A DNA stretch of 64,000 nucleotides from positions 1 through 64,000 of the forward strand of contig JBKBHI010000001.1 in assembly GCA_046297835.1 (NCBI GenBank), given 5' to 3'. The notes below the pieces were generated by a model. It did not search any database, was not told the origin of the DNA, and saw only the letters and a list, made by a program, of their open reading frames with translations. Positions 1 through 8,343 of the stretch are shown here, one piece after another (positions within the stretch are counted from its first letter, which is position 1; each line of letters starts with the position of its first letter). The DNA comes from CAMAVH01 sp046297835 (GTDB lineage: Bacteria; Pseudomonadota; Alphaproteobacteria; SMXQ01). The position numbers were made by a program, and so were the translations under genes.

Positions 1-345
1 CGGCGCGGGGGCGGCGCGCTGCGGGGCCGGGCTGGCGGGGGCGGTCGCCTGCGCGCGGGCCGGAGCGCTCGGCGCGGCGGCCTTGGGCGGGGTGAGGACG
101 ATGCGGCCCCCAGGACGGCTTGGCGTGGCGCTCGGCGCGGCGAAGCCATCCACGGCGTCGAGCGCGCCCATATCGACGATGACGCTGCCGCGCGGGGCGG
201 CCCCGCCGCCGATCACCAGAGTCTCGCCGTCATAGTAGGACTGCGCCGCCAGGGAGCCTGGGGCGGCGGAGATCGCGAGGGCGGCGACGCCGCCGCGCAG
301 GACGGAGAGGGATGCGCGACGGGCGCGAAACGTGCGGAAGGCCAT
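1..345 (-). CDS. Exported Ala/Pro-rich protein, N-terminal part (cut by left edge)
   Basis: An open frame starts at ATG 345 and runs without a stop off the left edge, so only 115 residues are visible. The first ~34 residues look like a signal peptide: an Arg-rich start, a hydrophobic stretch (VLRGGVAALAISAA) and small residues before QSYYDGETLVIGG. A short Gly-rich part is followed by a low-complexity Pro/Ala linker from about residue 85. In related bacteria proteins of this design often end in an OmpA-like peptidoglycan-binding domain; here that part would lie outside the window, so this is only a guess. The gene reads the same way as the inositol phosphatase gene, 107 bases upstream of it. 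Confidence 0.6.
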   Translation of the reverse strand, partial: MAFRTFRARRASLSVLRGGVAALAISAAPGSLAAQSYYDGETLVIGGGAAPRGSVIVDMGALDAVDGFAAPSATPSRPGGRIVLTPPKAAAPSAPARAQATAPASPAPQRAAPAP

Positions 346-452
346 GGAGCGACGGTGCCCGACTGTGAAGCCATTGATTAGGCGCACAATAGCCCAGGCG
401 GGCCGGCGGCCACAACCTGCGACTTGGACGCCACAGGGGCCGGAATCGCCGC

Positions 453-1286
453 CTATTTCGCGGCGCTCTTGCCCGCTTCGCGCAGGATGCGGCTGAACTC
501 GGCGTGCAGCTTGTCGGTCGAGACCAGCACGCTGCCCTTGTCGAGCATGTCCGTGCCGCCGTCCATGTCGGTGACGTAGCCGCCCGCTTCGCGGATCAGC
601 AGCACCCCGGCGGCGACGTCCCAGGCGTTGAGCTTGCGCTCCCAGAAGCAGTCGTAGCGGCCGGCGGAGACATAGGCGAGATCGAGCGCCGCCGAGCCCA
701 TGCGGTGCACCGAGGCGACCCGCTCCATCATCGCCGACAGTTCGGCGATGAAGACCTTGGGATCGGAGCGGCCCTGCACCGGGATGCCGGTGGCCACCAC
801 GCAATCGGCGAGCTTGGCGCGGCCCGAGACGCGCAGGCGCTTGCCGTTGAGGAACGCGCCCTGGCCCTTCTCGGCGTAGAACATCTCGTCGCGCACCGGC
901 TCGTAGATCATGCCGGCGATGACCTCGCGGCGCGTGCCGGTCGAGGTCTTGCGGTATTTCTCGAGCGCGATCGACATGCAGAAATGCGGGATGCCGTGCA
1001 GGAAGTTCGTCGTGCCGTCGAGCGGGTCGATGACCCAGCGGTGCTCGCCGTCGTTGCCGACGATCTCGCCGCCCTCTTCGAGGATGAAGCCGAAGCCGGG
1101 GCGCGCCTTCGACAATTCGGCGCGCAGCGTGTTCTCGCATTTGGTGTCGGCCTGCGACACGAAATCGGCCGGGCCCTTCTGCGATACCTGGAGCTGCTCG
1201 ACTTCGCCGAAATCGTGCAGCAGGGCGCGCGCCGCCTTGCGGGCGGCCTTTTCCAGCACGTTGAACAGCGGCGAGCGAAGCGTCAT
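453..1286 (-). CDS. suhB: Inositol-1-monophosphatase family protein (SuhB-like)
   Basis: This 277-residue protein has the Mg-dependent sugar phosphatase fold that hydrolyses myo-inositol phosphates and related phosphomonoesters in the cytoplasm. The metal-binding motifs are intact: E70/E71 (ILEEGG), the DPLDGTTNF box around D87-D90, and the C-terminal WDVAAG box with D223. Length is normal for the family. In proteobacteria SuhB can also act in rRNA transcription antitermination; nothing in the sequence tells whether that applies here. It lies 73 bases downstream of efp on the same strand and may be co-transcribed with it. Confidence 0.9.
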   Translation of the reverse strand: MTLRSPLFNVLEKAARKAARALLHDFGEVEQLQVSQKGPADFVSQADTKCENTLRAELSKARPGFGFILEEGGEIVGNDGEHRWVIDPLDGTTNFLHGIPHFCMSIALEKYRKTSTGTRREVIAGMIYEPVRDEMFYAEKGQGAFLNGKRLRVSGRAKLADCVVATGIPVQGRSDPKVFIAELSAMMERVASVHRMGSAALDLAYVSAGRYDCFWERKLNAWDVAAGVLLIREAGGYVTDMDGGTDMLDKGSVLVSTDKLHAEFSRILREAGKSAAK

Positions 1287-1359
1287 GCGGCGGGCCTTCC
1301 TCGAAATAGAAACGGCGGCGCGAAGCCTTATCCGCGCCGCCGTGCAATAAGCGAACGCG

Positions 1360-1926
1360 TCAGTCCTTGGCGCGTTCCATGTAGGTGCCGTCGGCGGTGT
1401 TGATGACGATGCGCGTGCCCGACGCGACGTGCGGCGGGACCATGACGCGCGTGCCGTTCTCGAGCACGGCCGGCTTGTAGGACGAGGAGGCCGTCTGGCC
1501 CTTCACGACCGGGTCGGCCTCGGTGATCATCATGGTGACGGTCTGCGGCAGCGTGGCCGACACCGGCTGGCCTTCGATCAGCTCGACGGTGACGGGCATG
1601 CCTTCCTGGAGAAACTGCGCCGGCTCGCCGATCACTTCGGCGGGCACCACGAGCTGCTCGTAATTCTCCGAATTCATGAAGGTCAGGTTCTCGCCGTCCT
1701 TGAACAGGAAGGTGGTCTCGACCTCGTCGACCTGGACCTTCTCGACCGTGTCGGCGGTGCGCCAGCGGCCGTTCGACTTGTTGCCGGTGCGGATGTCGCG
1801 GATCTCGACGGTGATGAACGCGCCGCCCTTGCCGGGCTGGACGATCTGGGTCTTGAGGACGGTCCAGAGGCGGCCATCGTGCTCGATGACGTTGCCGGGA
1901 CGCATGAGGTTCGCGTTCATCTTCAT
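1360..1926 (-). CDS. efp: Translation elongation factor P
   Basis: This 188-residue protein is full-length EF-P, which binds ribosomes stalled on polyproline and promotes peptide bond formation. The N-terminal KOW-like domain has the loop PGKGGAF with Lys33 at its tip, the position that receives beta-lysine in EpmA/EpmB-type organisms; two OB-fold domains follow. The genes for both modification enzymes lie immediately beside it (epmB 101 bases upstream, then divergent epmA), which supports lysylation at Lys33. An ATG start at 1926 gives MKMNANLMRPG, the usual N-terminus. The proline-rich TolA in this window is an obvious potential client (inference). Confidence 0.97.
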   Translation of the reverse strand: MKMNANLMRPGNVIEHDGRLWTVLKTQIVQPGKGGAFITVEIRDIRTGNKSNGRWRTADTVEKVQVDEVETTFLFKDGENLTFMNSENYEQLVVPAEVIGEPAQFLQEGMPVTVELIEGQPVSATLPQTVTMMITEADPVVKGQTASSSYKPAVLENGTRVMVPPHVASGTRIVINTADGTYMERAKD

Positions 1927-2027
1927 GGCGAGAGGCCTGGAATTCCAAGGATTTTTGATGAGGGCCGGTAAGGCGGGGCGAACCTATCAGCTTGCCCCAA
2001 ACGGGGCAAGGCTGGCGGAATAGGCCG

Positions 2028-3104
2028 TTATTCCGGCTTTTTCGGCGGATAGACGTGCGCGCCGCCGTCCGGATCGCGGACGGTCCAGCCGCCCTGTCCG
2101 TCGGCGGCCAGGTAGTCCGGCCCGACCGGCACCTTGCCCGCGCCGCCCGGGATGTCGAGCACGTAGGTCGGCTGGCAGAGGCCGGAGACGCGGCCGCGCA
2201 GGCCGCGCAGAATCTCCTGACCGCGTTCGAGCGGCAGGCGGAAATGCCCGGTGCCGCGCGCCAGGTCCGGATGATGCAGGTAATAGGGTTTGATGCGGTT
2301 GGCGACGAGGGCGCGCATCAAGGCTGCCATCGTCCGCTCGTCGTCGTTCACGCCGGCGAGCAGCACGCTTTGGGACAGCATCGGGATGCCGGCGTCGATC
2401 AGCCGCGCGCAGGCGGCTATCGCTTCGGGGGTCAGCTCGTCGGCGTGGTTGCAATGGACGACGACATAGACGGCCTTGGCGCATTTGAGCGCCGCGACCA
2501 GTTCGTCGTCGATCTTGGCCGGATCGGCGACGGGCAAGCGCGTATGGATGCGGATGACGCCGACATGGTCGATGGCGGCGAGCGCCTCGACGATCTCGCC
2601 GAGGCGGCGCGGCGACATGACCAAGGGATCGCCGCCCGACAGGATCACTTCCCAAATCTCGCCATGGGCGCGGATGTAATCGAGCGCGGCTTGCAATTCA
2701 TCGGCGTCGAGCGCGTCGCCGCCCGGCCCGACCTGTTCGCGGCGGAAACAGAAGCGGCAATAGACGGCGCAGGCGTGGATCGGCTTCAACAGCACGCGAT
2801 CCTCGTAGCGATGGACGATGCCCTTCACCGGCGAATGCGGCTCGTCGCCGATGGGATCGCCGAGCTCCTCGCGCGCGATCACCAATTCTTCGGCTGAGGG
2901 CACGAACTGGCGCGCCACGGCGTCGCTGCGCAGGGCGCCGCCGGCGAGATGCGGCGTCACCGCGATGGCGTAGCGCCGCGCCACCTGCTTTGCCGCCGCC
3001 ACCGCGTCGTGCGGCAAGAGGCCGGCGTCGGCGAGCGCATCCGCGTCCCGGAGCGTGCGGGCGGGATCGTGCGGGACGGGATCGAGCGGTGCGGTGCGGC
3101 GCAT
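2028..3104 (-). CDS. epmB: EF-P (R)-beta-lysylation enzyme, lysine 2,3-aminomutase
   Basis: This 358-residue radical-SAM enzyme converts (S)-alpha-lysine to (R)-beta-lysine for attachment to EF-P. The [4Fe-4S]/SAM-binding CxxxCxxC motif is at C112, C116 and C119 (CAVYCRFCF), followed by the glycine-rich SGGDPL segment. It is shorter than catabolic KamA-type lysine aminomutases (about 410 residues), as expected for EpmB. It is divergent from epmA across 127 bases and upstream of efp on the same strand, so the complete EpmA/EpmB pathway is clustered with its target. No epmC-like hydroxylase gene is visible nearby. Confidence 0.92.
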   Translation of the reverse strand: MRRTAPLDPVPHDPARTLRDADALADAGLLPHDAVAAAKQVARRYAIAVTPHLAGGALRSDAVARQFVPSAEELVIAREELGDPIGDEPHSPVKGIVHRYEDRVLLKPIHACAVYCRFCFRREQVGPGGDALDADELQAALDYIRAHGEIWEVILSGGDPLVMSPRRLGEIVEALAAIDHVGVIRIHTRLPVADPAKIDDELVAALKCAKAVYVVVHCNHADELTPEAIAACARLIDAGIPMLSQSVLLAGVNDDERTMAALMRALVANRIKPYYLHHPDLARGTGHFRLPLERGQEILRGLRGRVSGLCQPTYVLDIPGGAGKVPVGPDYLAADGQGGWTVRDPDGGAHVYPPKKPE

Positions 3105-3231
3105 GGTAAATATCGGAGCGGATTGCCGGAACGCGCGGGGCTTTACGCGCCGCGGCTTCTGGCGGCATATGGGGCCTTATGAATAATCGAAAAGACGCCA
3201 CCCTGGCACAAGAATCGCCGGCACAGGCATC

Positions 3232-4281
3232 ATGACGCCCTGGTGGGACAAGGACGCCTTCGCGGCGAAACGGCCCTATTTGCAGGCGCGCGCCGCCATG
3301 ACGGGGGCGTTGCGCGGCTATTTCGCGGCCAAGGATTTCCTCGAGGTCGAGACGCCGGCTTTGCAGGTCTCGCCCGGATTGGAGCCGCATCTCCAGGCCT
3401 TCGGCACGACGCTCACCGACCCTTACGGCGGGCCGGCGCGGCCGATGTATCTGCACACCTCGCCCGAATTCGCCATGAAGAAGCTGCTGGCCGCCGGCCT
3501 GCCGCGCATCTTCCAGATCGCCCCGGTGTTCCGCGACGGCGAGCGTTCGGACACGCACCATCCGGCTTTCAGCATGATCGAATGGTATCGCGCCGGCGAG
3601 CCGCTCGCGGCGCTGATCGACGATTGCGGCGCGCTCTTGCGCGCGACATGGCAGGCGGCCCCGGAGGATTTGCGAAAAGGCGGGTTGCGCTGGAAGGGCA
3701 AGGCTTGCGATCCGATGCGCCGCCCCGAAGTGCTGACCGTCGCCGAGGCCTTTCGCCGCCATGCCCAGGGCCTCGACATTCTCGCCACCGCGCCCGATCC
3801 GACGAACCCGAGCGTCGAGCGGCTGCGCGACGCGGCGACGCATGCGGGCCTCAAGCTGCCCGAGAGCGGCGATTGGGAAGATCTGTTCTTCCACATCTTC
3901 CTTGAACATATCGAACCGAAGCTCGGCATCGGCGCGCCGACGGCGCTGGTCGATTATCCGCTGTCGATGGCGGCGCTGGCGAAAAAATCCGCGCGCGATC
4001 CGCGCGTCGCCGACCGCATGGAGCTCTATGTCGCCGGATTGGAGCTGGCCAACGGCTTCGCCGAGCTGACCGACGCCGCCGAACAGCGCCGCCGCTTCGA
4101 GGCCGACATGGAAAAGAAGCAGCGGCTCTACGGCGAGCGTTACCCGCTCGACGAGGACTTCCTGGCGGCGCTGGCAGAGATGCCGGACGCTAGCGGCATC
4201 GCGCTCGGCTTCGACCGGCTCGTCATGCTCGCGACCGGCGCGGACAAGATCGACGACGTGCTCTGGGCACCGGTGGCGTAA
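3232..4281 (+). CDS. epmA: EF-P--(R)-beta-lysine ligase (GenX/PoxA)
   Basis: This 349-residue protein matches a class II lysyl-tRNA synthetase catalytic core without the anticodon-binding domain. Motif 1 is seen around FLEVETPALQVSPGLEPHL, motif 2 around FRDGERSDTHHPAFSMIEW and motif 3 around GIALGFDRLVMLATG. In the family this activates beta-lysine as an adenylate and transfers it to the conserved EF-P lysine. Length and the missing anticodon domain separate it from LysS. It faces epmB head to head, and a REP-like repeat pair starts 20 bases after its stop codon. Confidence 0.93.
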   Translation: MTPWWDKDAFAAKRPYLQARAAMTGALRGYFAAKDFLEVETPALQVSPGLEPHLQAFGTTLTDPYGGPARPMYLHTSPEFAMKKLLAAGLPRIFQIAPVFRDGERSDTHHPAFSMIEWYRAGEPLAALIDDCGALLRATWQAAPEDLRKGGLRWKGKACDPMRRPEVLTVAEAFRRHAQGLDILATAPDPTNPSVERLRDAATHAGLKLPESGDWEDLFFHIFLEHIEPKLGIGAPTALVDYPLSMAALAKKSARDPRVADRMELYVAGLELANGFAELTDAAEQRRRFEADMEKKQRLYGERYPLDEDFLAALAEMPDASGIALGFDRLVMLATGADKIDDVLWAPVA

Positions 4282-4301
4282 GTCCGCCGCAATTCAAAAG
4301 C

Positions 4302-4386
4302 GTCATGCTCGGGCTTGACCCGGGCATCCAGGGGCAAGCGCAAGAGCGTTTGAAATATGGACCCTCGGATCAAGTCCGAGGGTGAC
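4302..4386. repeat. REP-like palindromic repeats, inverted pair (cluster 1)
   Basis: Two 29-base imperfect palindromes face each other in the gap between the converging epmA and MFS genes: unit 1 at 4302-4330 and unit 2 at 4358-4386 on the opposite strand. Each begins GTCA, has a core of the form CTCGG-x-CTTGA-x-CCG and ends TCCA. Unit 1 is followed by GGGGCAAGCGC, as is unit 3 of the second cluster at 5678. This arrangement resembles bacterial interspersed mosaic elements built from REP units. Confidence 0.85.
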
Positions 4387-4397
4387 GGTTTATATCA

Positions 4398-5603
4398 TCA
4401 CCGTTTCACCGCCAGCAGGCAGCCCGCCACGCCGAGGCAGGCGACGGCGAGGAGGATCCACAGCGCGGTCGTCTGTCCGCCCCAGGTCCAGGCGGCGGCG
4501 AAGCTGAGCGGCGCGGCGGCTTTGGCGAAATTGGCCGGGCCGATCAATGCGCCGTTGATCGCGCCATACGCTTGCCGGCCGATCAGTTCGGGCACGGCGA
4601 TGCCGCGCAGGATGGTGGTGATGCCGTTGCCCGCGCCGTAGATCGCCGCGAACAGCGCCAGCCAGACGAACTCGGTCGGCAGCAGCGTGAAGATGGCGAT
4701 GGCGAGCGGCAGGGTCGCCGCCACCCAGGGGCCGATGCGGCGCATGGTGGCCTTGCCCTTGGCGAGCGCCAGCGCGATGCGGCCGGCGACCTGCATCGGG
4801 CCGATGATGGCGATCACCGCGAGCGCCGTCGTCATGGCGACGCCGCGCTCGTCGAGCAGCGGGATGATGTGGAAGGTCAGCGCGCCGAAGCCGGCCGAAT
4901 AGGCGGCCTGCCACAGCATCAGCCCCCAGAAGGCGCGGGTGCGCGTCGCGGCGCGGAAGGCCGCTTTGTCGCTGACCGGCGCCTTGTCGCCGGCTGGAGG
5001 CGTCTCGCTCGCGTCGCGCGCGAGCGCGCTCTTGCGCGGCAGCATCGCGGCGTGGATCGCCGCGCCGAGCAGCAGGTTGACGGCGGCGAGCGCCAGCAAG
5101 GATTCGCGCCAGCCGAGCGTCTCGACCAGCAGATGCGTCAGCGGCATGAAGATCGTGCTGGCGAAGCCGCCGGCGAGCGTGATCGCGGTGATCGCCTTGG
5201 GCGCGTCCGCCTTGAAGGCGGCGGTGACGACGGCGAAGGCCGGATCGTAGAGCAGCATCGCCATCGCCAGGCCCATCAGCGCGTAGATGGCGTAGAAGGC
5301 GGGGAGGCTTTCGACTTGCGACCACAGCGCCAGAGCGAGCGCGCCGAGCAGCGAGCCGCAGGTCATCAGCGCGCGGCCGCCGTGCTTGTCGATCCAGGCG
5401 CCGACGCTGTAGGCGGCGAGGCCCCAGGTCAGCAGGCCGAGCGTCAACGCGCCGTTGAGCGCGGGGACCGACCAGCCGAGCTCGGCCCGCATCGGCCCGA
5501 CATAGAGCGAAAAGCTGTAATAGATCGTGCCCCAGGCGGCGGTCTGGCTGACGCAGAGCGCCCAGACCATGGGCCAACGGGCGGGAGAAGGGACGGGGTT
5601 CAT
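4398..5603 (-). CDS. MFS transporter (oxalate/formate antiporter-like)
   Basis: This about 401-residue integral membrane protein has the pattern of 12 hydrophobic helices of the major facilitator superfamily. The N-terminal helices (TIYYSFSLYVGPMRAELGWS and the WIDKHGGR loop, a form of the MFS loop 2-3 motif) recall the oxalate/formate and monocarboxylate carrier branch; the substrate cannot be read from sequence. The frame is open to 5675, but MNPVPSPARWPMVWALC starting at ATG 5603 places the first helix at the usual distance, so I chose that start; no clear ribosome-binding site decides it. The gene sits between two REP-like repeat clusters, which sets it apart from the surrounding housekeeping genes. 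Confidence 0.85.
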   Translation of the reverse strand: MNPVPSPARWPMVWALCVSQTAAWGTIYYSFSLYVGPMRAELGWSVPALNGALTLGLLTWGLAAYSVGAWIDKHGGRALMTCGSLLGALALALWSQVESLPAFYAIYALMGLAMAMLLYDPAFAVVTAAFKADAPKAITAITLAGGFASTIFMPLTHLLVETLGWRESLLALAAVNLLLGAAIHAAMLPRKSALARDASETPPAGDKAPVSDKAAFRAATRTRAFWGLMLWQAAYSAGFGALTFHIIPLLDERGVAMTTALAVIAIIGPMQVAGRIALALAKGKATMRRIGPWVAATLPLAIAIFTLLPTEFVWLALFAAIYGAGNGITTILRGIAVPELIGRQAYGAINGALIGPANFAKAAAPLSFAAAWTWGGQTTALWILLAVACLGVAGCLLAVKR

Positions 5604-5677
5604 GACGGCCGGGCGGGTTATGACCCGTTGGCAATGCCACGGCGTCATGACAGAGGCAAGACAGCCATACATCAATC

Positions 5678-5827
5678 GTCACCCTCGGGCTTGACCCGAG
5701 GGTCCAGGGGCAAGCGCTCAGGCGTCGGATGGATGGATGCTCGGATCAAGTCCGAGCATGACGATTATAAAATATCGAGCGGCTGATCGACGGTCGGATG
5801 GACCCTCGGGTCAAGCCCGAGGGTGAC
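5678..5827. repeat. REP-like palindromic repeats, three units (cluster 2)
   Basis: Three more copies of the 29-base palindrome lie just upstream of the MFS gene: unit 3 at 5678-5706 (forward), unit 4 at 5734-5762 and unit 5 at 5799-5827 (both reverse). Forward unit 3 is followed by GGGGCAAGCGCT as in cluster 1. Each unit can fold as a hairpin with CTCGG/CCGAG arms. They fill most of the gap between thiE and the MFS gene and could terminate or stabilise transcripts; function is not visible. Confidence 0.85.
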
Positions 5828-5838
5828 GATTTGTAACG

Positions 5839-6528
5839 TCAGGCCGACGCCATCGCCTCGGCGATCTTGGCGTTGAACAGCTTGACCGCCGCGCCCGGCC
5901 CGTCCGGGTGCTGCCACACCGCCGAGAGGACGGCGAGGAAGTCCGCGCCGGCCTTGACCAGCGGGGCGCAATTGTCCGGCGTGATGCCGCCGATGGCGAC
6001 GCAGGGCACGGTGAAGACGCTCGACCACCATTCGAGAATCTCGGGTTCGGCGCGGCCCTTGGCGTCCTTGCTCGCAGTCGGGAAGAACGCGCCGAAGGCG
6101 ACGTAATCTGCGCCGGCTTCGCCGGCCTCCATCGCCAGATGGCGCGAATCGTGGCAGGTGACGCCGACGACGGCGCTTGCGCCGACCTTGAGCCGCGCCT
6201 CCGCGTAGGAGCCGTCCTCCTGGCCGATATGCACGCCGTCGCAGCCCGTGGCGGCGGCGAGGTCCGGCCGGTCGTTGAGGATGAAGGCGACCTCGCGGTC
6301 CTGCGCGACGGGGCGCAAAGCGTCGCAGGCGCGCTTGATCTCGTCGTCGGAGACGTCTTTCAGGCGCAGCTGCACGCAGGCGACGTCGCCGGCGTCGAGC
6401 GCGCGGGCGAGATCGGTCGCGAAGGCGTTGGGATCGAGCCGCTGGGGCGTGACGAGGTAGAGGCGGGCCGGCTCTCGTTCCGGCTCGCGCGCCCCACGTC
6501 GCGTTTTGGGGCCCCCCGCCTTGGCCAC
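5839..6528 (-). CDS. thiE: Thiamine-phosphate synthase
   Basis: This 229-residue protein is a TIM-barrel ThiE that couples HMP pyrophosphate with the thiazole phosphate to form thiamine phosphate. Visible signatures are RLYLVTP at strand 1, CVQLRLKD, ILNDRPDLA, the pyrophosphate-binding segment GVHIGQEDG and GGITPDN near the C-terminus. The start is a GTG at 6528; its ribosome-binding site AAGGA lies inside the last codons of the upstream aldolase gene, with only four bases between the genes, so translation is likely coupled. The first ~20 residues are basic and low-complexity. The thiD kinase supplying its substrate is encoded at 25239. Confidence 0.92.
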   Translation of the reverse strand: MAKAGGPKTRRGAREPEREPARLYLVTPQRLDPNAFATDLARALDAGDVACVQLRLKDVSDDEIKRACDALRPVAQDREVAFILNDRPDLAAATGCDGVHIGQEDGSYAEARLKVGASAVVGVTCHDSRHLAMEAGEAGADYVAFGAFFPTASKDAKGRAEPEILEWWSSVFTVPCVAIGGITPDNCAPLVKAGADFLAVLSAVWQHPDGPGAAVKLFNAKIAEAMASA

Positions 6529-6532
6529 GGAG

Positions 6533-7462
6533 TTATTCCTTGGTCTTGTAGATGTCGACGATCTTCTCGAGCAGCGAGAGGGCCTCGTCGCGCGGACGCT
6601 GGAAGCTGTTGCGGCCGATGATCGAGCCGTTGCCGCCGCCGTCGCGCACGCCCTGCACTTCGCTCAGCACGCCCGCGACGTCCTTCGCTTCGCCGCCGGA
6701 GAAGACGACGATGCGGCGGCCGTTGAAGCAGCTCTGCACGACATGATTGATACGCTCGGGCAGGGTGGCGACGGGGATCTTGCGGTCTTCATAGACCTTC
6801 TTGGCGGCGGCGAGGCCCATGGCGGCGGTCGGCGGCTTCACCTTGATGATGTGCGCGCCGAGCAGCGCCGCCATATGCGCGGCGTAAGCGACGATGTCGA
6901 TGGCGGTCTCGGCGTCCTTGGTCAGATCGCCGCCGCGCGGATAGGACCAGACGACCGAAGCGATGCCGACCGACTTGGCTTCCTCGATGGTCTCGCGGGC
7001 GAATTCGAACATGTCGGAGGCTTCGTCCGAGCCCGGATAGATCGTCAGGCCGACGGCCGAGCAGCCGAGGCGCAGCGCGTCGCCGACCGAGCCGGTGATG
7101 GCCTGGTTCGGATTGTCCTTGGCGCGCGCCAGCGAATTGGAGCTGTTGATCTTGAGGATCGTCGGGATCGCGCCGGCGAACGTGTCGGCGCCCGCCTCGA
7201 TCATGCCGAGCGGCGCGGCATAGGCCGACAGGCCGGCGTCGATGGCGAGCTGGAAGTGGTAATGCGGATCGTAACCCGCCGGGTTCGGCGCGAAGCTGCG
7301 CGCCGGGCCATGCTCGAAGCCCTGGTCGACCGGCAGGATGACGAGCTTACCGGTGCCGCCGAGCTTGCCGTTCATCAGGATGCGCGCGAGGTTGGCCTTG
7401 GTCCCCGGATTGTCGCTCTCGTAATTGGCGAGGATCTTCTTGACGCGCTGGGTCGTCTTCAT
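6533..7462 (-). CDS. fbaB: Class I fructose-bisphosphate aldolase (FbaB/DhnA type)
   Basis: This 309-residue protein matches the archaeal/bacterial class I aldolase family, which cleaves fructose 1,6-bisphosphate through a lysine Schiff base without metal. Key segments are VILPVDQGFEHGP, GLTIYPGSDEA and HIIKVKPP, which contains the candidate Schiff-base lysine (Lys207 or Lys209), and the phosphate-binding VVFSGGEAKD. It reads into thiE with a four-base gap. The pairing of a class I aldolase with thiE recurs in alphaproteobacteria. Confidence 0.92.
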   Translation of the reverse strand: MKTTQRVKKILANYESDNPGTKANLARILMNGKLGGTGKLVILPVDQGFEHGPARSFAPNPAGYDPHYHFQLAIDAGLSAYAAPLGMIEAGADTFAGAIPTILKINSSNSLARAKDNPNQAITGSVGDALRLGCSAVGLTIYPGSDEASDMFEFARETIEEAKSVGIASVVWSYPRGGDLTKDAETAIDIVAYAAHMAALLGAHIIKVKPPTAAMGLAAAKKVYEDRKIPVATLPERINHVVQSCFNGRRIVVFSGGEAKDVAGVLSEVQGVRDGGGNGSIIGRNSFQRPRDEALSLLEKIVDIYKTKE

Positions 7463-7621
7463 GGCCTGCGGGCTCCTGGTTGTGCGGCGGATGGGAAGGT
7501 CATCGGATAGGGCCGCCAGATTATGGCGATTTTGGCGACCGTCTTAGCCGAGCGGGCGGCGGTTTGCAACGTGCCGCGCCGTGACGAATTTGTTGCGCGG
7601 CGCGGAAATCCGGCGGTTTTG

Positions 7622-7651
7622 TTGACGCTCCGTGAGGCTGCGGCGTATGGT
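7622..7651 (+). promoter_or_regulatory. Sigma-70-type promoter for the coiled-coil gene and zapA
   Basis: TTGACG at 7622-7627 and TATGGT at 7646-7651 are separated by 18 bases, close to consensus. The predicted transcript start near 7658 lies before ATG 7689 but after the more upstream in-frame start at 7632, so it supports the shorter reading of the downstream gene. Confidence 0.6.
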
Positions 7652-7688
7652 GGCCCGACCTTTCCCCGCCCCGGAACACGCCCGCCTC

Positions 7689-7973
7689 ATGGACCGCCTC
7701 ATCGCCGCGCAAACCCGTCTCGAACAGGCGCTCGACCGCCTCTCGGCGGCGCTCGCCGCGCGCCGCGAGCGCGAGGCCCGGCTGGCGCAGGAGAAGGCCG
7801 CGTTGGAAAAGATGCTGGCCGAGCGCGCGGAACAGGGTGCGGCGGCGAGCGCCATGGCGGCCGAGATCGAGCGCGTGCGCGCCGAGAACGTCTCCTTGCG
7901 CGCCGACAAGTCGGAAGTCGCCGACAAGCTCGACGCCGCCATCGGCCGGCTCAAAATCCTGATCGAGGACTGA
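7689..7973 (+). CDS. Small coiled-coil protein upstream of zapA (DUF4164-like)
   Basis: This 94-residue protein is almost wholly predicted coiled coil: regular heptads from MDRLIAAQTRLEQALDRL through ENVSLRADKSEVADKLDAAI, rich in Ala, Glu, Arg and Leu, with no signal or membrane segment. A gene of this type sits directly before zapA in many alphaproteobacteria. Four bases separate it from zapA, so the two are co-transcribed. By position it may help ZapA act on the FtsZ ring in a ZapB-like way, but this is inference. ATG 7689 is preferred because the longer form would begin inside the promoter. Confidence 0.75.
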   Translation: MDRLIAAQTRLEQALDRLSAALAARREREARLAQEKAALEKMLAERAEQGAAASAMAAEIERVRAENVSLRADKSEVADKLDAAIGRLKILIED

Positions 7974-7977
7974 GGCC

Positions 7978-8334
7978 ATGGCGCAGATCACCATCACCAT
8001 CAACAACCGCGTCTACGAGGTCGCCTGCGACGACGGCCAGGAAGACCATCTGGCGCGGCTCGGCACCTATATCGACAGCAAGGTGACGGAACTGTCCAAT
8101 TCCATCGGCCAGGTCGGCGACGCGCGCCTGCTGGTCATGGCGAGCCTGCTGATCGCCGACGAGCTGGCCGACGTCTACGGCGAGCTGGCCGAAGCGCGCG
8201 AGGCGCTCGAAGCCGCCCAGACGCAGGCTCCCGCCGCCCCTGCGGGGACTGGCGATGCCGACGAAATGGCGCGGAACCTCGAGCTTCTCGCCGGCCGGGT
8301 CGAGGAGATTGCCGCGCGCCTGGAGAGCGCCTAG
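7978..8334 (+). CDS. zapA: Cell division protein ZapA
   Basis: This 118-residue cytosolic protein has the ZapA fold: an N-terminal beta region (ITITINNRVYEVACDDGQEDHLARLGTYID) followed by a long C-terminal coiled coil. ZapA tetramers cross-link FtsZ filaments at the division site. The C-terminus is slightly longer than usual, with an Ala/Pro linker (APAAPAGTGDA) before the last helix. The stop codon TAG at 8332-8334 overlaps the -10 element of the promoter for the downstream 6S RNA. Confidence 0.9.
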   Translation: MAQITITINNRVYEVACDDGQEDHLARLGTYIDSKVTELSNSIGQVGDARLLVMASLLIADELADVYGELAEAREALEAAQTQAPAAPAGTGDADEMARNLELLAGRVEEIAARLESA

Positions 8335-8337
8335 ATT
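8309..8337 (+). promoter_or_regulatory. Promoter of 6S RNA, inside the end of zapA
   Basis: TTGCCG at 8309-8314 and TAGATT at 8332-8337 are exactly 17 bases apart. The implied transcript start near 8344 coincides with the 5' arm of the closing stem of the 6S RNA at 8345, so the promoter and RNA calls support each other although they were made independently. Confidence 0.6.
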
Positions 8338-8343
8338 GGATCT

